Source: Desulfospira joergensenii DSM 10085
GTDB taxonomy: Bacteria; Desulfobacterota; Desulfobacteria; Desulfobacterales; Desulfobacteraceae
Length of the DNA stretch: 64,000 nucleotides
Direction: 5' to 3'
Assembly: GCF_000420085.1 (NCBI RefSeq)
Contig: NZ_ATUG01000003.1
Span: 1,054,001 to 1,118,000 of the forward strand
Shown here: positions 53,902 to 61,881 of the stretch, piece after piece
How the letters are laid out: each line of letters opens with the position of its first letter
Numbering within the stretch: the stretch's first letter is position 1
Made by a program: the position numbers and the translations under genes
Notes under the pieces: model-generated
What the model was told of the DNA's origin: nothing
What the model saw: the letters and a program-made list of their open reading frames with translations, nothing else
Databases searched by the model: none

Positions 53902-54378
53902 ATGTTCACCCTCAATGACCTGCTGGATATTGCAATAAAAATGGAAGAAAACGGGAAAAAGATCTATCAGAGCGCCAAGGCAAAGATCGGAGACAGGGAG
54001 TTAAAATCCCTGCTCCAGTGGATGGCCGATGAGGAAGACTGCCACTCCAAATGGTTTTCCAAGTTAAAAGAGAAACAGGATCCGGATTCAGAAGACCTCC
54101 AGGTCATGCTGCCCGATGTGCTCAGGGAAATGATGGGGGAAAAAAGCCTCTCCCTGGATGATGTGGACTTCTCCGGGATCAAAACCTCCGGACAGATGCT
54201 GGCTGTTTTTATCGAGTTTGAAAACGACACCATTCTTTTTTACGAATTTCTGGAGACCTTTATAGAGGATGCCGAAACCCTGGCCGGCCTGAAAAAAATC
54301 ATCCGGGAAGAAACCGCCCATGCCGATAAGCTCAGGCTCATGATCCAATCCACCCGGGACGAACCCGTCTCTTTTTAA
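53902..54378 (+). CDS. Ferritin-like/rubrerythrin-related di-iron protein
   Basis: A 158-residue four-helix protein. Iron-ligand patterns are EENGKKIYQ and DEEDCHSKWF (ExxH) in the first pair of helices and EFENDTILFYEF and EETAHADKL (ExxxH) in the second. There is no rubredoxin domain. Such proteins handle peroxide or store iron in anaerobes. It lies before the ferredoxin and AOR genes, 126 bases upstream of the ferredoxin start, and may be separate from them. Confidence 0.78.
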   Translation: MFTLNDLLDIAIKMEENGKKIYQSAKAKIGDRELKSLLQWMADEEDCHSKWFSKLKEKQDPDSEDLQVMLPDVLREMMGEKSLSLDDVDFSGIKTSGQMLAVFIEFENDTILFYEFLETFIEDAETLAGLKKIIREETAHADKLRLMIQSTRDEPVSF

Positions 54379-54504
54379 GAAACTATCATGAATCCGATTC
54401 ATATTGTCCCATGAAAACAATCTGTTTTACCGATGGCCATGGCACTTGTTAGGATGCAAAAGGGGAAACAAGATAAAAATATCCATTTTTCACAAGGAGT
54501 CGCC

Positions 54505-54882
54505 ATGGGACTTGAATTTAACAATGCCACCTGCTCGGGGTGCAGAGCCTGCGAGCTGGTCTGTTCCTTGCAGAACCTGAAGGTTGTCAATCCTTCAAAA
54601 GCCCTTTTAACCGTTTCCGGCAAGTTCCCGGTCCCGGGAAAGTATTTTGTGGATATCTGCGATCAATGCGGGGAATGTGCCAAAGCCTGCCCCCTGGATG
54701 CCATCCAACTCAAGGCAAATACCTACCGCATCGACAGAAACTTGTGCGACGGCTGTCTTGAATGCGTGGATGCCTGCCCGGTCCATCTGGTCAAGGTGGG
54801 CGATGACGGTCTGCCCTACAAATGCATCAACTGCAAACAATGCGCCGAAGTGTGTCCCAGGGATGCACTCACATTTAATTAA
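54505..54882 (+). CDS. Four-cluster ferredoxin, AOR partner
   Basis: A 125-residue ferredoxin with four cysteine motifs of the 4Fe-4S type: CSGCRACELVC, CDQCGECAKACP, CDGCLECVDACP and CINCKQCAEVCP. It should carry electrons from the aldehyde oxidoreductase encoded 12 bases downstream. AAGGAG lies 6 bases before the ATG at 54505; an upstream start at 54433 is not supported. Confidence 0.88.
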   Translation: MGLEFNNATCSGCRACELVCSLQNLKVVNPSKALLTVSGKFPVPGKYFVDICDQCGECAKACPLDAIQLKANTYRIDRNLCDGCLECVDACPVHLVKVGDDGLPYKCINCKQCAEVCPRDALTFN

Positions 54883-54894
54883 GGGGAGACAACC

Positions 54895-56784
54895 ATGTTA
54901 TACGGATACGCAGGCCATACACTCAGGATTGATCTAAATTCAGGCTCCATTGAAAAAGAACCCCTGAAACCCGAATGGGTGGACGAGTTCATCGGCGGAC
55001 GGGGCTTTACCTCCAAAATTCTCTATGATGAAAACCCGCCGGGTGTGGAGCCCTTTGCCCCGGAAAACCGGTTCATCATTGCCATGGGCCCTTTGAGCGG
55101 ACTCTTTCTCCCGGCCTCGGGCAAGACCCATTTTGCCACCAAGTCCCCTGCCACGGGAGGATACGGCGACAGCAACATGGGGGGGCATTTCGGGGTTAAC
55201 ATGAAATATGCCGGATACGATGTTACCATCTTAAAGGGAAAGGCCAAAGAACCTTCCTATATCTTTATCGATGATGATACCGTTGAAATCCGGCCGGCTG
55301 CTTCCTACTGGGGCAAGGGATCCACTCAGGTGGAGATCGCCCTGAAACAGGAACTGGGGGAGGACTTCCAGATTCTGACCATCGGGGAGGCAGGAGAACG
55401 GCGGGTCAACTTTGCCTGCATTTCCCATGATTTCGGCCGCCAGGCCGGGCGCATCGGCATCGGCGCCGTTCTGGGGTCCAAGAACATCAAGGCCATTGCC
55501 GTCAGAGGTAGAAAAAGCATCCCGGTCTTTGACCCCAAAGGACTGCTCAAAAAAGGCAAGGAGACCTATGCCGCCTGCCGGGAAAAACCCGGATTCACCG
55601 GCTGGACCCCGGAAGGCACGGCCGGCATCACCAATTGGTGCAACGATGTGGGCGCCCTGCCCACCCGGAATTTTAAGACCTCCCACTGCGATTATGCCGA
55701 CAGGATCAACGGCAAAGCCATCCTCAAGGAGCTGAAGATCACGGACAAGGGATGCTTTGCCTGCCCCATTCCCTGCGGAAAATACGGCCTGGCCAGGACA
55801 AAGCTGGGCAAGGTCTACGTGGAAGGGCCGGAATATGAAACCCTTTCCCTGCTCGGATCCAACTGCGAACTCTCCGACATCCACGCCATTGCCCACACCA
55901 ACTGGGTCTGCGACGAGCTTGGGATTGACACCTGTTCCGCAGGGGCCGTGGTCAGCTTTGCCCTGGAATGCTATGAAAAAGGACTGATCTCAAAAGAAGA
56001 TATGGGCATGGACGTCAAATGGGGAGATCTGGATTCCATTGTCCATATTCTGGAGATCATTGCGCGGAGGGAAGGCATTGGCGATGTCCTGGCCCTGGGG
56101 GTCCGGGATGCGGCCGAGAAAATCGGGGGCGGCAGCCATGAATTCGCCATCCACGTCAAAGGCCTGGAATGGACCGGATATGAATCCAGGAACGCACCGG
56201 GCATGATGCTGGGCTATATGACGGCGGACGTGGGCGCCCACCACAGCCGGTGCTGGGTTCTGGGATCTGACGTGGCCAATGCCGTGGGCGGGGACAAGGA
56301 CGCCAATGTCCACGACCTGATCTCAGGCGGGGCAAGCTTTGACGCCATTCCCAAGGCTCCCCATGAAAACGTGGTTCCCCTGGTCCTCAAATCCCAGCAT
56401 CTTCGGCCGGCCTTTGACATCCTGGGCACCTGCCGGCTCCAGTATATGGAGATCGGACTGGAAACCGAATACTACGAAGAACTCTATTATTACGCCACGG
56501 GCAGAAAACTCGACTTTCAAAAGGACCTGCTCCGGCTGTCGGAAAAAATCTGGCACCTCAACCGCATGTTCAACAAAAGGGAGATCCCGGATTTCGGACG
56601 AAAATACGATTATCCGCCCCCAAGGTTTTACAAGGAGCCCATCCCCAGCGGCCCCAATAAGGGTCATCTCATGAGCCTTGAGGTAATCGACGAGATGCTG
56701 GATGAGTACTATGCAGCCCGGGGCTGGGACGGGAACGGGATTCCCACCAGAGAAACCCTGGAAAAGCATTGTCTGGCAGTGTAG
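54895..56784 (+). CDS. aor: Tungsten-dependent aldehyde:ferredoxin oxidoreductase
   Basis: A 629-residue member of the AOR family, normal in length. The N-terminal domain shows EFIGGRGFTSKIL and MGPLSGLFLPASGKTHFATK. The 4Fe-4S ligands are Cys287, 290 and 294 (CFACPIPC) and Cys513 (ILGTCRLQ). The pterin-binding EAGERRVNFACISHDFGRQA is intact. It oxidises aldehydes to acids, or reduces acids, with ferredoxin. Upstream is its ferredoxin and downstream a MoaD-like protein, all in one direction. The aldehyde cannot be specified. Confidence 0.9.
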   Translation: MLYGYAGHTLRIDLNSGSIEKEPLKPEWVDEFIGGRGFTSKILYDENPPGVEPFAPENRFIIAMGPLSGLFLPASGKTHFATKSPATGGYGDSNMGGHFGVNMKYAGYDVTILKGKAKEPSYIFIDDDTVEIRPAASYWGKGSTQVEIALKQELGEDFQILTIGEAGERRVNFACISHDFGRQAGRIGIGAVLGSKNIKAIAVRGRKSIPVFDPKGLLKKGKETYAACREKPGFTGWTPEGTAGITNWCNDVGALPTRNFKTSHCDYADRINGKAILKELKITDKGCFACPIPCGKYGLARTKLGKVYVEGPEYETLSLLGSNCELSDIHAIAHTNWVCDELGIDTCSAGAVVSFALECYEKGLISKEDMGMDVKWGDLDSIVHILEIIARREGIGDVLALGVRDAAEKIGGGSHEFAIHVKGLEWTGYESRNAPGMMLGYMTADVGAHHSRCWVLGSDVANAVGGDKDANVHDLISGGASFDAIPKAPHENVVPLVLKSQHLRPAFDILGTCRLQYMEIGLETEYYEELYYYATGRKLDFQKDLLRLSEKIWHLNRMFNKREIPDFGRKYDYPPPRFYKEPIPSGPNKGHLMSLEVIDEMLDEYYAARGWDGNGIPTRETLEKHCLAV

Positions 56785-56793
56785 ATATTTTCC

Positions 56794-56822
56794 TTCCTGC
56801 CCCGGGATGTCCGGGGCAGGAA
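56794..56822. repeat. 12-bp hairpin between aor and the MoaD-like gene
   Basis: TTCCTGCCCCGG (56794-56805), loop GATGT and CCGGGGCAGGAA (56811-56822) form a perfect, GC-rich stem 10 bases after the aor stop. It is followed by A residues, not T, so it is not a classical plus-strand terminator. It may act in mRNA processing or partial termination before the MoaD-like gene. Confidence 0.6.
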
Positions 56823-56845
56823 AAAACAGCCCGGCAAGGGGATCC

Positions 56846-57100
56846 ATGGAAAAGATCACGATCACATTAAAATTATCCGAAAGCCTGCTTTGCATCCTGA
56901 AGGATGCCGGCAATCCCAGACCCGAGACTTTTCAGATTCAGGTTGAACCCGGCTCTTCCATCCGCCGGGTCCTGGCATCCCAGTCCATCAATCCCCTGCT
57001 GGTCCCCATGATTTCCCGGGACAGCAGGAAGATTCCTTTGGACACGATTCTGGAAGAAGATGTGACCCTGACCCTTTACGGTCCCCTGGCCGGCGGTTGA
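56846..57100 (+). CDS. MoaD/ThiS-family small sulfur-carrier-like protein
   Basis: An 84-residue beta-grasp protein ending in the characteristic Gly-Gly (YGPLAGG), the C-terminus that is adenylated and thiocarboxylated. EEDVTLTLYGPLAGG is the typical end. AAGGGGATCC precedes the ATG at 56846. It follows aor, as in many AOR operons, where it should supply the dithiolene sulfur of the tungsten pterin. It could be a dedicated paralogue or the main MoaD. Confidence 0.78.
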   Translation: MEKITITLKLSESLLCILKDAGNPRPETFQIQVEPGSSIRRVLASQSINPLLVPMISRDSRKIPLDTILEEDVTLTLYGPLAGG

Positions 57101-57470
57101 TCCCCGGGTTTTGAAACCCATTGAACATCAGATTGAATCCTTACAAGGCCACGACTGTTTCAAGTAGTCACCGTTTTTATTCATAGGCGTTGGGATGTTC
57201 ATTAATAGACATAGCCAACGGCTTTTAGATGCACCATCGTTCACCTTAATGATATATAATTTTTCTTTTTGTATTATTTGATGTAAATGGTTATCTCTAA
57301 TAAAAAGTAATTTTCACGTTTTAATTTTCTCTTAAAAAATGCCATTCAATTTAAAGGGGGGAATTATGAACATACAATATATCCATTTTCTTTCAGTATT
57401 TATTTTTTCTTTTTTTCTTTCAGCATTATTGGGTCGGAAAAACCCGATTATACATTATCACCACTCAATT
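57101..57470. other. AT-rich intergenic region with possible terminator
   Basis: This 370-base gap marks the change from GC-rich to AT-rich sequence. A stem CGTTGG (57188-57193) / CCAACG (57215-57220), with an inner ATGT/ACAT pair and followed by GCTTTTAG, may terminate the aor operon. A short membrane-type frame begins at 57366. Nothing else was recognised. Confidence 0.35.
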
Positions 57471-57491
57471 TTATTTCATAATATTAAATAA
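57366..57491 (+). CDS. Short hydrophobic frame, possible truncated gene
   Basis: A 41-residue frame starting MNIQYIHFLSVFIFSFFLSA with GGGGGGA in front of the ATG. One hydrophobic helix is followed by a polar, AT-driven tail; the stop lies inside the 3' end of the convergent peptidase gene. It could be a real small membrane peptide, or the start of a gene cut off when the peptidase arrived. Low confidence. Confidence 0.25.
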   Translation: MNIQYIHFLSVFIFSFFLSALLGRKNPIIHYHHSILFHNIK

Positions 57492-59474
57492 AATCCAGCT
57501 ATTAGGATCGAACTCAAGTAGTTCATTCCTTTTTATATCTATTGTTGCCATGTTTTCTACAAAATCAATCTTCTGTATGCCATCTTTTGTTCTTATTTCC
57601 AAAGGCATTTTAAAAGGTAAATTTTCTTTCGTAAGCCATTTTAACATTATTCCATTTTTATTTTCACTTATCTTTAAAGCAGGAACTTCGGCATGCTTAA
57701 AATATACCATTTTAAACCAATCATAGTTTTTATTACTTACCTCTTCCACAATATTGAAAAAATCATTTGTGGATGCAAACCGACATTGACCTCCATTTGT
57801 TTTTAATTCGATTTGTTTTTTGGGATATGCCATTATTCGAAGAACTTTAATTATGTTTTCCTTTCCAATTAAGTAACGTAACGAATGCATAAGGTAAATT
57901 CCTTTATTATATGAATCTCCGTCAAATCCGTTCCTCGAATTAACAATTGAATCAAAGACTAAAGGATTTTTATTCTTGATATTCTTTTTTTTAATTTCCA
58001 TTTTCTTCTGATAACCTTGTTCTCCATTCAAATGTTCTTCATACAAAGCCTCCATATAACCTGTTAACCCTTCTTGTATCCAGAAATCGCTCCAATCATG
58101 AGCAGTTATCATATTACCAAACCATTCATGACATAATTCATGATATAAAACAGAATTATACCCCTGGTATTTTGTTGTATAATTCGGCCCGTAAGCAATT
58201 ATTGTCTGGTGTTCCATGCCAACATAAGGAACTTCAACAATTCCCAGCTTTTCTTTTCTAAAAGGATAAGGGCCTATGGTTGCTTCAATAAAATCCAAAT
58301 AGTTTTTAATATTTGGATAAAATTGCTTAGCGATACTCAGATTTTCAGGTAACACCCAATAAGAAATATTTATTGTATCACCGTATAAACTTAGATAGTT
58401 ATCTGTTAAATGAATATAAGGAGCAATATTTAAAGCTATCGCATAATTATTTATTGGATTATTTACTTCCCAGAAGTAAGTTGTTGTTAAGTTATTGTTA
58501 TTAACCGTATCTTTAAGTACTCCATTTGAAATTGCTTTCAGTCCAATTGGTACGGTAAAAGATAGTTTAACAGAATCAGGCTCATCCCATTGGTAGTCTT
58601 TACAAGGGAACCATAGATCTGCCCCGTCAAGTTGACAAGAGGTAGCAATCCAATGTTGACAATTCTCAGTTTTATGCCACGAGAAACCACCCTGATAAGG
58701 TGCATGAGTTGCACTCCTTGGGTTCCCTTCATATTCCACACATATCTTAAGAGTATCTCCCTTATTTCTGTGCCGGGGAAGTTTACACCAGTATTTTTCT
58801 TTTTGAAATTTAGCGTTCAGAGGTACTTTTGTAGTATCCTCTTCTAGGAATACATTTTTTACTTTAAGTAACGTATCAAGATCAAAAACAAAATTATAAA
58901 GTTCGTCTGTAACTACTGCCGAGATGGTGTTTGTGGCCTTTATATATTTTTTATCAGGGAAAATTTCCATTTTTATGTCATACTGAATTACATCGTATGC
59001 AGTCTGTTCTTTAATAATGGTTCCACCTGATATTGTTCCGGGAATAGTTTTGTCTCTAATATTTGTTGGAAGTTTTCTGGTATTTGCAAAATTTGAATCG
59101 TTTATGATGATTTTACACTGACCCGGCAAAGTCTTATAAACGCCTAAGGCATTCTTGGCTAAATCACTGAATACCCAGTATTCGTCTGCTTTAATGTCCC
59201 ATTTTTTTGATTGATTTGCCTCTATAAATGCAAATTTGGGCTTACCCAAAAGGTTCGTATTCGAAAGCCAGTACCCCTGAATTGGTTTATCAGTTTCATT
59301 TATTATAAATAATGTACATTTTTCTTTTTGTCCAATTTTTGATTTTCCACATTGCATTATTTCCCAGTCAACTGGTTCTAATACTTGGATATTATTCTCA
59401 TTATTTTTACATATCACGTTGATAGATGAGAGCAATGAAAATAATAAAAAAAGAAGTGTTATTTTATATTTCAT
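57471..59474 (-). CDS. M1-family zinc aminopeptidase, secreted, probably acquired
   Basis: A 667-residue gluzincin. The signal peptide is MKYKITLLFLLFSLLSSINV. After N-terminal beta domains the catalytic domain has the exopeptidase motif as GMEH (419-422) and the zinc motif HELCH (445-449) with the third ligand Glu468 (IQEGLTGYMEAL). It would cleave N-terminal residues from peptides in the periplasm or outside. Base use is much more AT-rich than the flanks, and the Asn/Lys/Ile-rich sequence resembles Bacteroidota proteins. It stands alone between the aor operon and an uptake operon. Transfer from a Bacteroidota-like donor is inference from composition. Confidence 0.88.
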   Translation of the reverse strand: MKYKITLLFLLFSLLSSINVICKNNENNIQVLEPVDWEIMQCGKSKIGQKEKCTLFIINETDKPIQGYWLSNTNLLGKPKFAFIEANQSKKWDIKADEYWVFSDLAKNALGVYKTLPGQCKIIINDSNFANTRKLPTNIRDKTIPGTISGGTIIKEQTAYDVIQYDIKMEIFPDKKYIKATNTISAVVTDELYNFVFDLDTLLKVKNVFLEEDTTKVPLNAKFQKEKYWCKLPRHRNKGDTLKICVEYEGNPRSATHAPYQGGFSWHKTENCQHWIATSCQLDGADLWFPCKDYQWDEPDSVKLSFTVPIGLKAISNGVLKDTVNNNNLTTTYFWEVNNPINNYAIALNIAPYIHLTDNYLSLYGDTINISYWVLPENLSIAKQFYPNIKNYLDFIEATIGPYPFRKEKLGIVEVPYVGMEHQTIIAYGPNYTTKYQGYNSVLYHELCHEWFGNMITAHDWSDFWIQEGLTGYMEALYEEHLNGEQGYQKKMEIKKKNIKNKNPLVFDSIVNSRNGFDGDSYNKGIYLMHSLRYLIGKENIIKVLRIMAYPKKQIELKTNGGQCRFASTNDFFNIVEEVSNKNYDWFKMVYFKHAEVPALKISENKNGIMLKWLTKENLPFKMPLEIRTKDGIQKIDFVENMATIDIKRNELLEFDPNSWILFNIMK

Positions 59475-59542
59475 GGCATTGAACCTTTTTTATGGTTAAA
59501 TATTTATGGATGGATTTGGTCAACCCAATTACTTTTGCCAAA

Positions 59543-59749
59543 TCAAGATAAAGCGGCAAACCGCCCAATGCTGTTGAGCCGCCGCCAGTTTTTTCCTGCT
59601 CGTACCTGAATGGTAAACCGCCCTGTGTCATAATCTGTTACACCCCGTTGATGATAGGTTTTGGGTCGTACAAACACTCTATCTGCTTGAGGCATCAAGC
59701 TCAACGGGGTTTTTTGTTTTTTGACGGTGGATTGGGGGCGTTTGTCCAT
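59543..59749 (-). CDS. Uncertain 68-codon frame in intergenic region
   Basis: The frame starts MDKRPQSTVKKQKTPLSLMP and contains a basic VRPKTYHQRGVTDYDTGRFT stretch ending in RLNSIGRFAALS. I recognise no family. Its GC content is higher than the peptidase gene next to it. It may be a fragment of a former gene or mobile element at the edge of the AT-rich insertion. The remainder of 59475-59906 shows no gene. Confidence 0.2.
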   Translation of the reverse strand: MDKRPQSTVKKQKTPLSLMPQADRVFVRPKTYHQRGVTDYDTGRFTIQVRAGKNWRRLNSIGRFAALS

Positions 59750-59906
59750 GTCAGGGCATGCGGACTTGCCATTCAGATCGGGGATTTGAACCGGTCTGCT
59801 CTCCTTCTGGCGATCTTAAACTAAACCGGCTCCCCCTGACCGTGTTCACCTCTGTCAAAAATTAATATTTGACGTTTTCAAATTACTATTGACATTAGAA
59901 ACCTAT

Positions 59907-59952
59907 AAAAGGTACACCTTTTCTCTATTATGACGTTTAAAAACGTCATAAT
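59907..59952. promoter_or_regulatory. Two palindromes before the chelate-uptake operon
   Basis: AAAAGGT-AC-ACCTTTT (59907-59922) and ATTATGACGTTT-AA-AAACGTCATAAT (59927-59952) are perfect inverted repeats with two-base centres. A TTGACA lies just upstream at 59889-59894, and a TGACGTTTT half-copy at 59870-59878. Together they look like operators over the promoter of the ABC/TonB genes. They do not match the Fur box, and I cannot name the regulator. Confidence 0.55.
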
Positions 59953-59991
59953 TAAAAATTTTGTACGATTTAGAATTAAAAAGGGGAAACC

Positions 59992-60789
59992 ATGACCACA
60001 TTGGAGGTTCATCATCTCCACTTTGATTACGACACCGTTCAGGTTTTAAAAGACGTCTCGTTTACCGCTCAACCGGGAAGAATGACAGGACTGCTTGGTC
60101 CCAACGCTTCAGGCAAGACCACCCTGTTCAAGTGCATGAACGGGATCCTTCATCCCCAAAAGGGCCATGTCAGCCTGGCCGGCCGGCCGGTGACCGGGAT
60201 GGTCAGAAAGACTCTGGCCGGGCTGATGGCGGTGGTACCCCAGCAGACCGGTGCAGCCTTTTCCTTTACCGCCAGGGATATGGTGGTCATGGCCAAAGCC
60301 TCGGGGCTCTCCATGTGGCAGCGGCCCTCCCGCAAAGATTACACCGGCGCGGAACGGGCCCTTGAAGATCTCGGCGTACCTAACCTTTCCCCCCGTATGT
60401 TCAATGCCCTTAGCGGCGGAGAGCGGCAGATCGTTCTCCTGGCCCGGGCCATGTTCCAGTCCCCGTCTGTCCTGCTTCTGGACGAGCCCACTGCCCATCT
60501 GGACTTCAGGAACCAGCACCTGATCCTGGATATGATCCGGGCAGTGACCCGGGAAAAGCGCCTCACCACAGTGGTTACCCTCCACGATCCCAACCTCGCC
60601 TCCCGGTACTGCGACGAAATCGTGATGCTCAAGCAGGGGCGGGTGCTCAGCCTCGGACCTGTTGGGGAGGTTCTCCGGGAGAAGACCCTGGAGTCGGTGT
60701 ACGGGATAAAAGTCGTGGTGCAGGATGAGGTCAACGGCAGGCACCTGGTCACTCCCCGGACGGACGACGCCGGGGCCCTCATGTTTTAA
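59992..60789 (+). CDS. FecE/BtuD-type ABC transporter ATP-binding protein
   Basis: A 265-residue ATPase with Walker A GLLGPNASGKTTLFKC, signature ALSGGERQIVLLARAMF and Walker B VLLLDEPTAHLDF followed by the switch His in VVTLHDPNLA. It powers uptake of a metal chelate, heme or cobamide. GGGGAAA precedes the ATG. It is first in an operon of ATPase, permease, binding protein and TonB-dependent receptor. Confidence 0.9.
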   Translation: MTTLEVHHLHFDYDTVQVLKDVSFTAQPGRMTGLLGPNASGKTTLFKCMNGILHPQKGHVSLAGRPVTGMVRKTLAGLMAVVPQQTGAAFSFTARDMVVMAKASGLSMWQRPSRKDYTGAERALEDLGVPNLSPRMFNALSGGERQIVLLARAMFQSPSVLLLDEPTAHLDFRNQHLILDMIRAVTREKRLTTVVTLHDPNLASRYCDEIVMLKQGRVLSLGPVGEVLREKTLESVYGIKVVVQDEVNGRHLVTPRTDDAGALMF

Positions 60790-60799
60790 GGGGGATGAG

Positions 60800-61819
60800 G
60801 TGGTAAAACAACGGTCTTTGTTCCCCTTTCTTATCGTCATCCTCGGATGTGCCACGGCCCTGGCCCTGTCCACGGGCAAGTATCCCGTGGACCTGCCCAC
60901 CCTGGGCAGGCTCTTTCTCTGTGCCGCCGGCTTCGGGGAAAAGGCTGCGGATCTTTCCGCCCCTTCCCTTGTCCTCTGGTCCGTGAGAATGCCCAGGATC
61001 GTCATGGCGGTCTTAGTGGGGGCGGGCCTGTCTGTTTCCGGGGCCGTGTTCCAGGGGTTGTTCAAAAATCCCCTGGTTTCCCCCGGCATCCTGGGGGTCA
61101 CCTCCGGGGCCAACTTCGGGGCGGGGATAGGACTGCTCTTCTTTGCCGGATCCGCCCTGGCCGTCCAGGTATCGGCCTTTATCTGGGGGCTGATTGCCGT
61201 GGAGCTGGCCTGCGAGATCGGTAAACGGGGGGACCGGTCCATCACCAGCCTGGTCCTGGCCGGGGTCATCGTCTCCTCCCTCTTCGTGGCCGGGCTCTCT
61301 TATATCAAATGCAAAGCCGATCCCCTAGGGCAGCTTCCCGCCATTGTCTTCTGGACCATGGGCAGCTTCAACAGCGTCTCCTGGGGGGACGTGGCCGGCG
61401 GCGGGGGGCTGATGGCCGCAGGTCTCATTGCCAGCCGGTTTTTAAGCTGGGGCCTCAACCCCATGGCCCTGGGGGATGAGGAGGCCCTCTCCCTTGGCAT
61501 CAACGTGCCGGCACGCAGGGTCGTCTACATTTTTTTGGCCACCCTCATGGTGTCCGCCGCCACCGCCCCCTGCGGCAGCATCGGATGGGTGGGACTTTTA
61601 ATCCCCCACATGGCCAGGATGCTGGTGGGGGCGGAACACCAACGCCTGGTACCCGTTACAGGGCTTCTGGGCGGGATCTTCATGCTGATCATGGATACGG
61701 CGGCCCGGATTCTGCCCGGAGGAGAAGTCCCAGTAGGCATTTTGACCGCATTCATCGGCGCCCCCTGCTTTGGATTCCTTCTGATCCGAAACCGGGTCAG
61801 CGCATGGAACGACAGATGA
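60800..61819 (+). CDS. FecCD/BtuC-type ABC transporter permease
   Basis: A 339-residue permease with about 9-10 TM segments. Family motifs are LWSVRMPRIVMAVLVGAGLS, VFQGLFKNPLVSPGILGVTS GANFGA and GSIGWVGLLIPHMARMLVGA. The start is taken as GTG at 60800, with AGGGGG about 7 bases upstream and 10 bases after the ATPase stop. The frame is open back to 60725 but overlaps the ATPase gene. It works with the adjacent ATPase. Confidence 0.88.
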   Translation: MVKQRSLFPFLIVILGCATALALSTGKYPVDLPTLGRLFLCAAGFGEKAADLSAPSLVLWSVRMPRIVMAVLVGAGLSVSGAVFQGLFKNPLVSPGILGVTSGANFGAGIGLLFFAGSALAVQVSAFIWGLIAVELACEIGKRGDRSITSLVLAGVIVSSLFVAGLSYIKCKADPLGQLPAIVFWTMGSFNSVSWGDVAGGGGLMAAGLIASRFLSWGLNPMALGDEEALSLGINVPARRVVYIFLATLMVSAATAPCGSIGWVGLLIPHMARMLVGAEHQRLVPVTGLLGGIFMLIMDTAARILPGGEVPVGILTAFIGAPCFGFLLIRNRVSAWNDR

Positions 61820-61881
61820 CCCCAACCTCGCTACCCTTTCATGGCGATTGAAACCCTGGGAATAATTCAAGGAGCCTCCCT

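Noticed and set aside
56794-56822. Hairpin after aor taken as a Rho-independent terminator
   Set aside because: It is followed by A residues on the plus strand, and the MoaD-like gene starts 24 bases later with a good ribosome binding site.
57188-57220. GTTGGG and GCCAAC near a lone AT-rich gene, resembling integron attC ends
   Set aside because: The order of the two cores is opposite to attC (RYYYAAC must come first), the matches are imperfect, and no integrase is seen. It fits a hairpin better.
59760-59845. GGATTTGAACC on the plus strand, resembling a tRNA T-arm read on the minus strand
   Set aside because: The bases flanking the loop do not pair as a five-base T-stem, and no acceptor, D or anticodon arms can be built.
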